Below are positions 1-12,400 of a stretch of DNA of 64,000 bases, one piece after another. Where the stretch lies: positions 3,483,072-3,547,071 of the forward strand of contig NC_087067.1 of NCBI RefSeq assembly GCF_963678635.1, written 5' to 3'. The notes beneath the pieces are model-generated. The model saw nothing but the letters and a program-made list of their open reading frames with translations. It was not told the origin of the DNA and did no database searches. This DNA comes from Symsagittifera roscoffensis. Lineage: Eukaryota; Xenacoelomorpha; Acoela; Convolutidae. The translations under genes and the position numbers were made by a program. Position 1 is the stretch's first letter. Each line of letters begins with the position of its first letter.

Positions 1-34
1 GACATTTTGGAGATTTCGACGTGGGGATTCTTCT
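1..34 (+). CDS. Serine protease homologue, internal exon (truncated by window edge)
   Basis: The frame starting at base 3 reads HFGDFDVGILL and stops being coding at CT|GTAAAA. It ends with two bases of a codon, which the single first base of the next exon completes. The peptide fits the segment just before the catalytic Asp in S1 proteases (cf. H-P-D-F). It is short, so the call rests on phase agreement and position. Confidence 0.55.
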
Positions 35-1427
35 GTAAAAACTGCGCCATGTGATATCGTATGCGGTATCGGGTGAAAACTAATGATAATACAAGAACGT
101 ATTCCGGTTTACTTGAATTAAGTTTTCTTTTCTTTTTCTAAAGTTAGTCACTGAGAGTGATACTGCAGAACCAAAACTCTGAGTTCTTAGCTGTGTGTCA
201 ATGTCACTGCACACATGACGTTGGACAAATCATAATAATAATAATTGATACCACTGAAGGTTAGTATTACATCATGCAATTACTGCTATTGCAGTAGCAG
301 TATGACAAAAAGGTCGCGATTACGTTTCGAGAAAAAATATTGAAACAAAATTCTAAGTTTCGAGATAAAACGGTTTATTTTTTCTATCGAGACTCATAAT
401 GCAATGAAATTCGGCGCGGTGAACCAAATCGACAGTTCTGAACAGATTTGTTCTGCATACTAGCTTAATATCACGCATTTAGCCGTAATAACACGTAAAA
501 CAAACATAAAACTCGGTATTTTGAAAGGGGGGAACTGGAAAAGAGCCCGTTTATCAGATATTCTTCATTGTTTCAGCGTTGATGATGATGGAATCGCGCT
601 GATCAAAATTCCCTTCCAGAGCAGAAGTCTGGAACTGTGCAAAACAGGCGGCGATCACCACCTTCCGCAAGCAACTCAAATGGCCATAGCGGGAATGGGG
701 ACGATCAAAAAGGGAGATTCTACGTTCGCAAGTCAGCTGCAAATTCTGCCTTCGCTGGAATTCCGGAGAGATTGTCCAGAATGGCTTGTATGCAGTATCA
801 GCAGAGGTTAGGATCCACAAAGGAACATTTAGAAGTTTTATTTGGTGATTGGGCGTTAGTGAATTAATTCAAGTATCCGCTTTTTAGTTAAAAGGCCTGT
901 TGTTTGGCTCATCCACCCCCTAACCCCCCCCCCCCCCACCAAACTGCGAGTTTTTATAGGTAACTTTTTTGTTCGCATTATCAGATCGTTAACAAAATGG
1001 CATGAGGACTAATTAGGTTAAGACAAAAATATTTGGTCTTCAAACTTTACCTTGTAAAACTCCATGGTAGTTCGATATCAACCAGTATCTGAATGTGATG
1101 TTTGAAGGTGAGCTACAGTTTTTTGAGCCCAGAAGCAAAATAAAGAAATAAAAAAGTATGTAGAGGGGGAGGGGACGGTGAAACAATCTTTTTTTCTTAA
1201 GCATAGTCTAAATTTTGTTTCTAGAAGGAGGATCTACATGCCTATACGACAGGGGATCCCCCTTGGCCGAGACAAGGAAGACAGGGGGGCCCAAATGTCT
1301 GTACGGAGTGGTGAAAAAGTCGGTCAAAGAGTGCCAATGGAGTGATGAGTCAATCAGGGTGTCTTACTACGAAGACTGGATCATGTCCATAGTCGGGGCG
1401 CAGAACAAAAAGAGGACTCTTCTCTAG
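1..1427 (+). CDS. Trypsin-like serine protease homologue (non-catalytic), 3' part of gene
   Basis: Three exons (1-34, 577-806, 1225-1427) join with matching phases: 2+1 bases at the first junction and 1+2 at the second. The product reads as the C-terminal half of an S1 (chymotrypsin-fold) domain: IALIKI near the catalytic Asp region, a Cys and LP (cf. ICLP), MAIAGMGT (cf. GWGT), STFASQLQ, then CLYDRGSPL, LYGVVKKS, VSYYEDWI and a short basic tail ending in TAG. The usual GDSGGP motif is YDRGSP, so the catalytic Ser195 position is Arg and Gly193 is Tyr. The Asp102 position reads DDGIAL instead of NDIAL, so it is Gly unless there is an insertion. Both changes point to a pseudoenzyme, of the kind known as clip-domain or other serine protease homologues in invertebrates. 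The His57 exon lies upstream of the window. A variant poly(A) signal ATTAAA lies at 1457-1462. Confidence 0.8.
577..806 (+). CDS. Serine protease homologue, penultimate exon
   Basis: The acceptor is TTGTTTCAG before 577 and the donor is G|GTTAGG after 806. The frame is open across the exon and shows IALIKI, LELCKTGG, MAIAGMGT and STFASQLQILP followed by two Cys residues, in the order expected of an S1 domain. The reading frames on either side are closed or unlike any protease. Confidence 0.8.
1225..1427 (+). CDS. Serine protease homologue, terminal exon
   Basis: The acceptor is TTTGTTTCTAG before 1225. The exon encodes the active-site segment CLYDRGSPL (Ser replaced by Arg), the substrate-pocket region PKCLYGVVKKS...C, and the C-terminal helix VSYYEDWIMSIV, and ends at TAG 1425-1427. 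Confidence 0.82.
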
Positions 1428-2740
1428 TACTTGCTCCAATTTCCTTGTCCATGACAATTAAACACATCCGCACACATAATTAACACATAGTAGCTGAATT
1501 GAGTGAGAAATTTTTAGTGCTTTTTAACGACATCCATGTTCGGCCGACCGACCATAAAATTTTACATAAAGGTGTCTTCAGCGCCGGTCGGTTCTAGATT
1601 TGAGAGAGCGCGCGCCAAAAAACGCTTTTTTTGGTAAAAACAAAACCTAGCAAGGGTGACCAAAAAAGGAATTTTGAACTGATTTTTTTGTTCAAAAATT
1701 TGCTTGCCGCGCATTGTTTTTTGGCTAAATAGGGTCCTCATTGTGTTTTGGGGGAGAGCTCAGAAAATTTCAGCAAAAAGATTGACAAAATTTCGTTGGC
1801 GCTAATATGTATCAAATGGGATGAAGAAACGGACTTCAAGAGTCACATTTTTTTGTTAAAACCTTCCAAACTGTTACCAAAAAACGTTAGTGTCTAAATT
1901 ATTTCGCAAAAAAATGCCCGTGGCTTAGAAATTTCAGGCCATGTAGGGTTTTTTTTGGAGTCTTGGGAAAACTCTGCCCCCCCCCCCCCCCACCCCCGAA
2001 TTTGAACAAAGTTAATCATACCTTTCACGTCAAAATATCAAACTCATTTGTTTAGCCTTCCAAACATTTCAAAAAAAAGAATAATTTCACTAAATTGCAA
2101 AGTAGCAAAAAACGTGAATTAGACGAGGGATTTGAGCACTAATTAGAAGAAGATGAAGGCGAGTCGGTAGAAGACGAAGAAGAAAACTATTGCAAAGAAG
2201 GTTTCTTAATTGATGAATACGACAGCCACAATGAATAAATTCATTAACAACTAACGCTTGTTTTGAAGAATTTAATAGCCTCTCCAAATAATTTGAACTA
2301 GTTTTCCAATAATATTCAGATGCGGATCTTTTTTGCCAGGGGTGAAAATTTTTTTTGTTCTTTGAATTTCCTTGAAAATGTGGTTTTAATGAATTTTTGG
2401 AAAAATTTTTGACCAAAAAAAACTGTGGCGTTTTTGATGTGCGCCCCAAGACGCACTTGGATCATCTTCCAAAGGAAAAATTTTCTTCGGCTTAATCCGC
2501 TCCTGAACACATTGCACAAACAAAAACTTTAAAGTTTTGAAGTTTGGAAATAAAAATTGCAAAACACAATCTTTCCTTTGAGCAGACATAGACTTCTTTT
2601 CTAAACAACAATTCTGGCAAAAGCTAAAATGCAAGATTGTGCGAGATATCTAAGATAGCTAGAATACATGGATAATTTAAGTTCAAAATGCATCTAGGCA
2701 AAGTTTTTGGTCAAAACACTGTGAATTTGGGATCAAGTAA
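1428..2740. other. Non-coding stretch with poly-C tracts and a hAT-like repeat fragment
   Basis: This stretch follows the serine protease homologue and has no open frame resembling a protein. A fragment of the interspersed GAGCTC/TTGGC repeat family lies at about 1600-1770. A run of about 16 C lies near 1978-1993, and a similar poly-C run sits in the last intron of the protease gene near 922-937. Confidence 0.5.
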
Positions 2741-2892
2741 ACAGTCTCCCCCCAGTTAGACCAAGTTAAGATCTTCCACCCCAGCATTTAATTCGCATTA
2801 AATTTTCTAAGCGCTGCATGTAAAATGCTCGATTCTGATTGGCTGAAAATGTCTAACTTAGAACCAAGTTAACATCCCCCCCCCCCAACACA
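2741..2892 (-). repeat. Short interspersed repeat, about 150 bp (copy 1)
   Basis: The reverse complement matches 18552-18715: both have GGGGATGTTAACTT at one end, a core with CCAATC.GAAT.GAGCATT and GCAGCGCT, and a second TTAACTTG near the other end. The ends are direct rather than inverted repeats of about 12 bases. No coding potential; the family is not one I can name. Confidence 0.55.
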
Positions 2893-5642
2893 CACACAAA
2901 CTCAAAAAGCCGAACTCCGGGGTCCGAAAATCTGTAATTTTACTACGCAGCTCAATAGTGAATGTTATTCATTCCATTCAAGTTTTCAGCCGTTATCTGA
3001 AAGTCTAAAAATTGCATCTTTTGGCGCTGGACGTCTGTTCATACTTTATAAATTTCAAAAATCAGAATTTACGCAAAGTGTTTTTCAACTGAAGAATGTT
3101 GCCGTAAATGGAACACGTTTTCTTTTTCCACTCAATCCCATACGCCTCAGTTTCTGATACCAAGCAAAAATTTAAAGAGACAAGTTTTGCAGCAGCGGTT
3201 CGAAAAAAGAGACGAACTCGCTGACCAGAATTACCAATAAACAAAATATCCAAAAAATTAACAATTTTTTAACTTACATTTTTTTCTTTTCTTATAGTTT
3301 TTTTGGCGAAATCTGAATTTACCTTATCTGTGAGTTTGATTAAATTCCAAAAGATGAAAATTTTTTCAGTTAATTTTCTGGAAAAGTTTTAGAAGCAGTC
3401 CAATCTTGACTTTTTTCGCTGTTTGGCTGCTGATTTTGTCTCAAATTCACTCAAAAAATGATTTTGTCTCAAAAAATGCTAAATGGAAGGCAAACTTAAC
3501 TCTCTTTCAACACAAACGTTGCAAAAAAATCTCTAATAACGAAAATTATAAAATGATCAGAAAATTTATTTCGGTTGACACTTTTCTGACTTTTTGTAGG
3601 CTATGTTATACATTTAAAGCAAATTTTATACAAACTTTAATGATTTCATGAACATTTCTCCAACCGTCCGTTAGCTTTGTCTACTTTTATGGTAGTTCAT
3701 TAAAGAATATAGTTTTCAATCATGTTCAAATAACTATAGCAAAATCTCGTACGCCTCAGTTTCTGTGTAATTTTAGAGAGATATTCAAAGAGATATATTC
3801 TGAACAAAATTAAATTAGGACCTTACAGACAAAACACGCCGGATATATCAATCAATTTTAAATTGAGACAACTAACAAATCTATACCAGGGCAAATCCCT
3901 GAGTTTTCCAACTGCCTCAATCCAATTGCCTCAATTCGTTTTGGAACTAATTTGTTGTGTGGGATAATTTTCCGCGCATAAATGAACCATATTAGACTTT
4001 CGTATCATAAATAAAATCTTCACAGCGCGCATAAATTAGTATTTTTTAAACAAAATAGTACCGGGGCAAAATATTGTTTGATCATTGAACTCAGGGAGTC
4101 GATATTTTCATTGAGGTATAAAAAAGTTTCATAGAAAAACTATTATTTCGATTGGCGAAAATTGACTGAATTAAAAAACAGCCCGATCTTAAAGATTCAG
4201 CAATTCTTCGAATTCGGAATTAGAATTGAGTCATGGGCAAACATCCACACATCAAGCATGGTAGAATAAAAATCTCTAATTGCCGATTTCGCATGTATTT
4301 GATAATTTCTACTTATTCTGCATGAAACATAATCTGAATTCTATGTCTTGTGTGGTTGTTGACTTTCAATTCCAAAATGACTGAAATATCTGATTGAAAT
4401 TCATCTACTTTTCTAACACTTTACCCGATATACAAGAAGAAATTTGATCTAACCATTTTCATCATTGGATATCTTATGAAGAAAAAATATTTTAACGATA
4501 ATTGTATTACCACTCAAAATGCACTACAAGGAACAAATTAGCAACCTATCGGTGAAGACAAGATCTCAATTTACCTCCAAAAAAAAAGAGTTACAACGAC
4601 TTGACCAAAATTGACATTTTAAATTGTCGCAAGGGTAGCGCGCGATGTTTTGGTCATAATAATAAATGCAAAATAATTGCTAGTAAAATTGCAAACATTT
4701 TTTGATATCACTATTTTTTAAGTTTCAGCTTGTGCTGGTTACTTGGAAGCTTACTGAGCTTAAAACTTATAAAATGCCAGAAGAAATTGCTATAAGCCGA
4801 AACCACCAAAATTGACAAAAAGTCCCCTTTTGACAAAATTGACAAAGTCAACTGACGGAAAAACAGAACGAGCGTAAAATTTTCCAAATCAAAACACCCC
4901 ATTCTTTGGAAATCAAGCCACCAACAATCGAGCACACAAATGAAAGGACGAAAACTCAATTTTCCCCAGAAAAAATATCAATTTCATGTGCTAAAAAAAC
5001 AAGGTTCAGCCTGTATTCAAACTTTAGAGTTTCGAATTAAAGTTTTACTCATAACTTCGATCTAGTTTGAGTCTGCAAAACGATCTAATTTGAGTCTGAT
5101 TAGACTCTGATATGTAAACACCACACTAAACTGGATAGTAATTTTATAGACTAAAACGGAAAATGAGCAAAAACAAATGTTTGTTTACGGGGGAAAATTT
5201 TGTTGCAGCGAAAAGTATTGTTGCCTCGCAAGTGTTTCTAAGTTCGATTAGAAGTCGCAAAATTCTGCTGCAACTTGCGGATTTTACCGACAAAAAGGAA
5301 AATACTGAGACAAAAACAATAGGTATAAAACCTGTAATTCTTTTTAGACCTGGCTATATCTAGCAAAAAATTTATTGAGTTTTTGTGAAGGCTTCATTTT
5401 GTATAACAGTAACAGAATTTAATTTGTTTGGCAATTATGTAATCAGTGACATCAAATCAGTAAATTCTGCGGAAAAAAATTCAAATTTTGAGATACAATT
5501 GACGGCTCTTTTTATACCCACAGAAAACTGAATTCAATCTACAACAATTAGGAAAAAATGTATTGCTGTTAAAAAAAGACATGTCTTAAATTAGACAAGT
5601 CGTTAGGCAATCACAATCGAATATCATTCATGGCATGTCTAA
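2893..5642. other. AT-rich non-coding DNA, nothing recognised
   Basis: Only short chance open frames occur. No recognisable protein motif, RNA gene or clear repeat was seen. If the Cys-loop receptor gene continues to the left, its next exon might be here, but no frame encodes the expected first transmembrane segment. Confidence 0.4.
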
Positions 5643-5644
5643 TA

Positions 5645-6291
5645 CAGTGCTGATTTAAATTATCCGAACAAAACGAACAAAACTTGGATTTATAACACGT
5701 TTTTCTCAGTTTGGGTTAATATTAGACAAAAAGTGAATGGCTAATTTTGGCTTTTTCCAATCAAGAATTACGCTGAAACTACTTCATTAATTGATTAAAT
5801 ATATACATCACAAGAAGCCTCTTATACCACCCAAAAAATTTCTAGAAAGGTTAAATCTCCAAAAACCTGTATAAGAGAAAATATTTTTGCTTGATAGTCA
5901 AGAAATGCGTTTTTTACTATATAAAATCCGCAATCTGTGCTCAAAAACAAATTTTAAACAAATTAATCACTTTTTTGGAGATTAAACCTTTCTAGAACTT
6001 CATTGGGCTGTGTAAGAGGTTTCTTCTTTCTGATATATATTTTGTTACAATTAACAAGGTAGTTTCCGCGTAATTCTTGATTAATTGAAAAAAGCCAAAA
6101 AGACCCATTTTTGGGGTAAAATTTTGGAAAAAATTGCACTATATTAATTCTGATGAAATTGTTCTCTTTTGTTCTCTTTTGCAACTTTTGTTCTCTTCAC
6201 TTTTTTTCTAATCTTAACCCAAACTGGTGGGAACAATATGTTATATATTCAAGTTTTGTTCATTTTGTCCGAATAAATTAAATCAGCACTG
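5645..6291. mobile_element. Tc1/mariner-like foldback miniature element with TA target duplication
   Basis: The left end begins CAGTGCTGATTTAAAT and the right end is its near-perfect inverse, flanked on both sides by TA (5643-5644 and 6292-6293). The inverted arms extend well over 150 bases inward with indels: AACAAAACTTG, GTTTGGGTTAA and the AAGGTTTAATCTCC region all recur in inverse. CAGTGCTG-type ends with a TA duplication are typical of Tc1/mariner non-autonomous elements. No transposase frame is present. Arms this long suggest a foldback built from two head-to-head copies. Confidence 0.8.
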
Positions 6292-6404
6292 TATTTGCTA
6301 TGTAACAATTGCGGAAAGACCTGAACTCTGTTATTTCGAGACCATTTTTTCGGCTGAATATTGTCAAGAATAGTTATTGTTATCATTTGAGAAATTGTAT
6401 TTGC

Positions 6405-9400
6405 AGTCTCACCTAAGTAGATGAATGTAGACTACTACTACCAACATCATTTCAATAATGAAGTGACCTTATTGGTAAATTTTGCAGCAATTGTTCAAAA
6501 GAAATGTTCCAATAGATCGATAAGAACTGTCTCACCTGACTAGATGAAGGAAGACTACTACTACCAAGTTAATTTCAGTTATAAAGTGACATTATTGGTA
6601 AACGTTGCAGCAAGTATCCAAAGAAATGTTCCATAAGATCCATAAGACTGTCTCACCTCAGTAGATGAATGTAGACTACTACTACCAAGTTAATTTCAGT
6701 TATAAAGTGACCTTATTGGTAAACTCTGCAGCAAGTATTCATAACAAAAGTTCCAATAGATAGATAAGAGATGTCTCACCTCTAGATGTTTAGATGAATG
6801 AAGACTACTACTACCAATTTAATTTCAGTTATAAAGTGACCTTATTGGTAAACTCTGCAGCAAGTATTCATAAGAAATGTTCCAATAGATAGATAAGAAC
6901 TGTCTCACCTCTAGATGTTTAGATGAATACAGACTACTACTACCAAGTTAATTTCAATTAAAAAATGACCTTATTGGTGAACTTCGCAGCAAGTATCCAT
7001 TAGAAATGTTCTAATAGATAGATAAGAACTGTCTCACCTCTAGATGTTTAGATGAATGTAGACTACTACTACCAAGTTAATTTCAGTTATAAAGTGACCT
7101 TATTGGTAAACTCTGCAGCAAGTATTCATAAGAAATGTTCCAATAGATAGATAAGAACTGTCTCACCTCTAGATGTTTAGATGAATGTAGACTACTACTA
7201 CCAATTTAATTTCAGTTATAAAGTGACATTATTGGTAAACTCTGCAGCAAGTATTCATAAGAAATGTTCCAATAGATAGATAAGAACTGTCTCACCTCTA
7301 GATGTTTAGATGAATACAGACTACTACTACCAAGTTAATTTCAATTAAAAAATGACCTTATTGGTGAACTTCGCAGCAAGTATCCATTAGAAATGTTCTA
7401 ATAGATAGATAAGAACTGTCTCACCTCTAGATGTTTAGATGAATGTAGACTACTACTACCAAGTTAATTTCAGTTATAAAGTGACCTTATTGGTAAACTC
7501 TGCAGCAAGTATTCATAAGAAATGTTCCAATAGATAGATAAGAACTGTCTCACCTCTAGATGTTTAGATGAATGTAGACTACTACTACCAAGTTAATTTC
7601 AGTTATAAAGTGACCTTATTGGTAAACTCTGCAGCAAGTATTCATAAGAAATGTTCCAATAGATAGATAAGAACTGTCTCACCTCTAGATGTTTAGATGA
7701 ATGTAGACTACTACTACCAAATTAATTTCAGTTATAAAGTGACCTTATTGGTAAACTCTGCAGCAAGTATTCATAAGAAATGTTCCAATAGATAGATAAG
7801 AACTGTCTCACCTCTAGATGTTTAGATGAATGTAGACTACTACTACCAAGTTAATTTCAGTTATAAAGTGACCTTATTGGTAAACTCTGCAGCAAGTATT
7901 CATATGAAATATTCCAATAGATAGATAAGAACTGTCTCACCTCTAGATGTTTAGATGAATGTAGACTACTACTACCAAGTTAATTTCAGTTATAAAGTGA
8001 CCTTATTGGTAAACTCTGCAGCAAGTATTCATAAGAAATGTTCCAATAGATAGATAAGAACTGTCTCACCTCTAGACGTTTAGATGAATGTAGACTACTA
8101 CTACCAAGTTAATTTCAGTTAAAAAGTGACCTTATTGGTAAACTCTGCAGCAAGTATTCATAAGAAATGTTCCAATAGATAGATAAGAACTGCCTCACCT
8201 CTAGATGTTTAGATGAATGTAGACTACTACTACCAAGTTAATTTCAGTTATAAAGTGACCTTATTGGTAAACTCTGCAGCAAGTATTCATAAGAAAAGTT
8301 CCAATAGATAGATAAGAACTGTCTCACCTCTAGATGTGTAGATGAATGTAGACTACTACTACCAAGTTAATTTCAGTTATAAAGTGACCTTATTGGTAAA
8401 CTCTGCAGCAAGTATTCATAAGAAAAGTTCCAATAGATAGATAAGAACTGTCTCACCTCTAGATGTTTAGATGAATGTAGACTACTACTACCAAGTTAAT
8501 TTCAGTTATAAAGTGACCTTATTGGTAAACTCTGCAGCAAGTATTCATAAGAAATGTTCCAATAGATAGATAAGAACTGTCTCACCTCTAGATGTGTAGA
8601 TGAATGTAGACTACTACTACCAAGTTAATTTCAGTTATAAAGTGACCTTATTGGTAAACTCTGCAGCAAGTATTCATAAGAAAAGTTCCAATAGATAGAT
8701 AAGAACTGTCTCACCTCTAGATGTTTAGATGAATGTAGACTACTACTACCAAGTTAATTTCAGCTATAAAGTGACCTTATTGGTAAACTCTGCAGCAAGT
8801 ATTCATAAGAAATGTTTCAATAGATAGATAAGAACTGTCTCACCTCTAGATGTGTAGATGAATGTAGACTACTACTACCAAGTTAATTTCAGTTATAAAG
8901 TGACCTTATTGGTAAACTCTGCAGCAAGTATTCATAAGAAAAGTTCCAATAGATAGATAAGAACTGTCTCACCTCTAGATGTTTAGATGAATGTAGACTA
9001 CTACTACCAAGTTAATTTCAGCTATAAAGTGACCTTATTGGTAAACTCTGCAGCAAGTATTCATAAGAAATGTTCCAATAGATAGATAAGAACTGTTTCA
9101 CCTCTAGATGTGTAGATGAATGTAGACTACTACTACCAAGTTAATTTCAGTTATAAAGTGACCTTATTGGTAAACTCTGCAGCAAGTATTCATAAGAAAA
9201 GTTCCAATAGATAGATAAGAACTGTCTCAACTCTAGATGTTTAGATGAATGTAGACTACTACTACCAAGTTAATTTCAGTTATAAAGTGACCTTATTGGT
9301 AAACTCTGCAGCAAGTATTCATAAGAAATGTTCCAATAGATAGATAAGAACTGTCTCACCTCTAGATGTGTAGATGAATGTAGACTACTACTACCAAGTT

Positions 9401-12400
9401 AATTTCAGTTATAAAGTGACCTTATTGGTAAACTCTGCAGCAAGTATTCATAAGAAAAGTTCCAATAGATAGATAAGAACTGTCTCACCTCTAGATGTTT
9501 AGATGAATGTAGACTACTACTACCAAGTTAATTTCAGCTATAAAGTGACCTTATTGGTAAACTCTGCAGCAAGTATTCATAAGAAATGTTCCAATAGATA
9601 GATAAGAACTGTCTCACCTCTAGATGTGTAGATGAATGTAGACTACTACTACCAAGTTAATTTCAGTTATAAAGTGACCTTATTGGTAAACTCTGCAGCA
9701 AGTATTCATAAGAAATGTTCCAATAGATAGATAAGAACTGTCTCACCTCTAGATGTTTAGATGAATGTAGACTACTACTACCAAGTTAATTTCAGTTATA
9801 AAGTGACCTTATTGGTAAACTCTGCAGCAAGTATTCATAAGAAATGTTCCAATAGATAGATAAGAACTGTCTCACCTCTAGATGTTTAGATGAATGTAGA
9901 CTACTACTACCAAGTTAATTTCAGTTATAAAGTGACCTTATTGGTAAACTCTGCAGCAAGTATTCATAAGAAATGTTCCAATAGATAGATAAGAACTGTC
10001 TCACCTCTAGATGTTTAGATGAATGTAGACTACTACTACCAAGTTAATTTCAGTTATAAAGTGACCTTATTGGTAAACTCTGCAGCAAGTATTCATAAGA
10101 AATGTTCCAATAGATAGATAAGAACTGTCTCACCTCTAGATGTTTAGATGAATGTAGACTACTACTACCAATTTAATTTCAGTTATAAAGTGACCTTATT
10201 GGTAAACTCTGCAGCAAGTATTCATAAGAAATGTTCCAATAGATAGATAAGAACTGTCTCACCTCTAGATGTTTAGATGAATACAGACTACTACTACCAA
10301 GTTAATTTCAATTAAAAAATGACCTTATTGGTAAACTCTGCAGCAAGTATTCATAAGAAATGTTCCAATAGATAGATAAGAACTGTCTCACCTCTAGATG
10401 TTTAGATGAATGTAGACTACTACTACCAAGTTAATTTCAGCTATAAAGTGACCTTATTGGTAAACTCTGCAGCAAGTATTCATAAGAAATGTTCCAATAG
10501 ATAGATAAGAACTGTCTCACCTCTAGATGTGTAGATGAATGTAGACTACTACTACCAAGTTAATTTCAGTTATAAAGTGACCTTATTGGTAAACTCTGCA
10601 GCAAGTATTCATAAGAAATGTTCCAATAGATAGATAAGAACTGTCTCACCTCTAGATGTTTAGATGAATGTAGACTACTACTACCAAGTTAATTTCAGTT
10701 ATAAAGTGACCTTATTGGTAAACTCTGCAGCAAGTATTCATAAGAAATGTTCCAATAGATAGATAAGAACTGTCTCACCTCTAGATGTTTAGATGAATGT
10801 AGACTACTACTACCAAGTTAATTTCAGTTATAAAGTGACCTTATTGGTAAACTCTGCAGCAAGTATTCATAAGAAATGTTCCAATAGATAGATAAGAACT
10901 GTCTCACCTCTAGATGTTTAGATGAATGTAGACTACTACTACCAAGTTAATTTCAGTTATAAAGTGACCTTATTGGTAAACTCTGCAGCAAGTATTCATA
11001 AGAAATGTTCCAATAGATAGATAAGAACTGTCTCACCTCTAGATGTTTAGATGAATGTAGACTACTACTACCAAGTTAATTTCAGTTATAAAGTGACCTT
11101 ATTGGTAAACTCTGCAGCAAGTATTCATAAGAAATGTTCCAATAGATAGATAAGAACTGTCTCACCTCTAGATGTTTAGATGAATGTAGACTACTACTAC
11201 CAAGTTAATTTCAGTTATAAAGTGACCTTATTGGTAAACTCTGCAGCAAGTATTCATATGAAATATTCCAATAGATAGATAAGAACTGTCTCACCTCTAG
11301 ATGTTTATATGAATGTAGACTACTACTACCAAGTTAATTTCAGTTATAAAGTGACCTTATTGGTAAACTCTGCAGCAAGTATTCATAAGAAATGTTCCAA
11401 TAGATAGATAAGAACTGTCTCACCTCTAGACGTTTAGATGAATGTAGACTACTACTACCAAGTTAATTTCAGTTATAAAGTGACCTTATTGGTAAACTCT
11501 GCAGCAAGTATTCATAAGAAATGTTCTAATAGATAGATAAGAACTGTCTCACCTCTAGATGTTTAGATGAATGTAGACTACTACTACCAAGTTAATTTCA
11601 GTTATAAAGTGACCTTATTGGTAAACTCTGCAGCAAGTATTCATAAGAAATGTTCCAATAGATAGATAAGAACTGTCTCACCTCTAGATGTTTAGATGAA
11701 TGTAGACTACTACTACCAATTTAATTTCAGTTATAAAGTGACCTTATTGGTAAACTCTGCAGCAAGTATTCATAAGAAATGTTCCAATAGATAGATAAGA
11801 ACTGTCTCACCTCTAGATGTTTAGATGAATACAGACTACTACTACCAAGTTAATTTCAATTAAAAAATGACCTTATTGGTGAACTTCGCAGCAAGTATCC
11901 ATTAGAAATGTTCTAATAGATAGATAAGAACTGTCTCACCTCTAGATGTTTAGATGAATGTAGACTACTACTACCAAGTTAATTTCAGTTATAAAGTGAC
12001 CTTATTGGTAAACTCTGCAGCAAGTATTCATAAGAAATGTTCCAATAGATAGATAAGAACTGTCTCACCTCTAGATGTTTAGATGAATGTAGACTACTAC
12101 TACCAAGTTAATTTCAGTTATAAAGTGACCTTATTGGTAAACTCTGCAGCAAGTATTCATAAGAAATGTTCCAATAGATAGATAAGAACTGTCTCACCTC
12201 TAGATGTTTAGATGAATGTAGACTACTACTACCAAGTTAATTTCAGTTATAAAGTGACCTTATTGGTAAACTCTGCAGCAAGTATTCATAAGAAATGTTC
12301 CAATAGATAGATAAGAACTGTCTCACCTCTAGATGTTTAGATGAATGTAGACTACTACTACCAAGTTAATTTCAGTTATAAAGTGACCTTATTGGTAAAC

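Noticed and set aside
620-867. Arg/Ser-rich frame on the plus strand in the protease exon
   Set aside because: It overlaps the S1-domain frame. The protease frame has motif support and correct splice phases, and the other is a shadow.
1500-6400. Transmembrane exons of the Cys-loop receptor
   Set aside because: No minus-strand frame has the expected TM1-TM3 sequence. The hydrophobic frame at 4711-4959 lacks the family motifs and splice sites.
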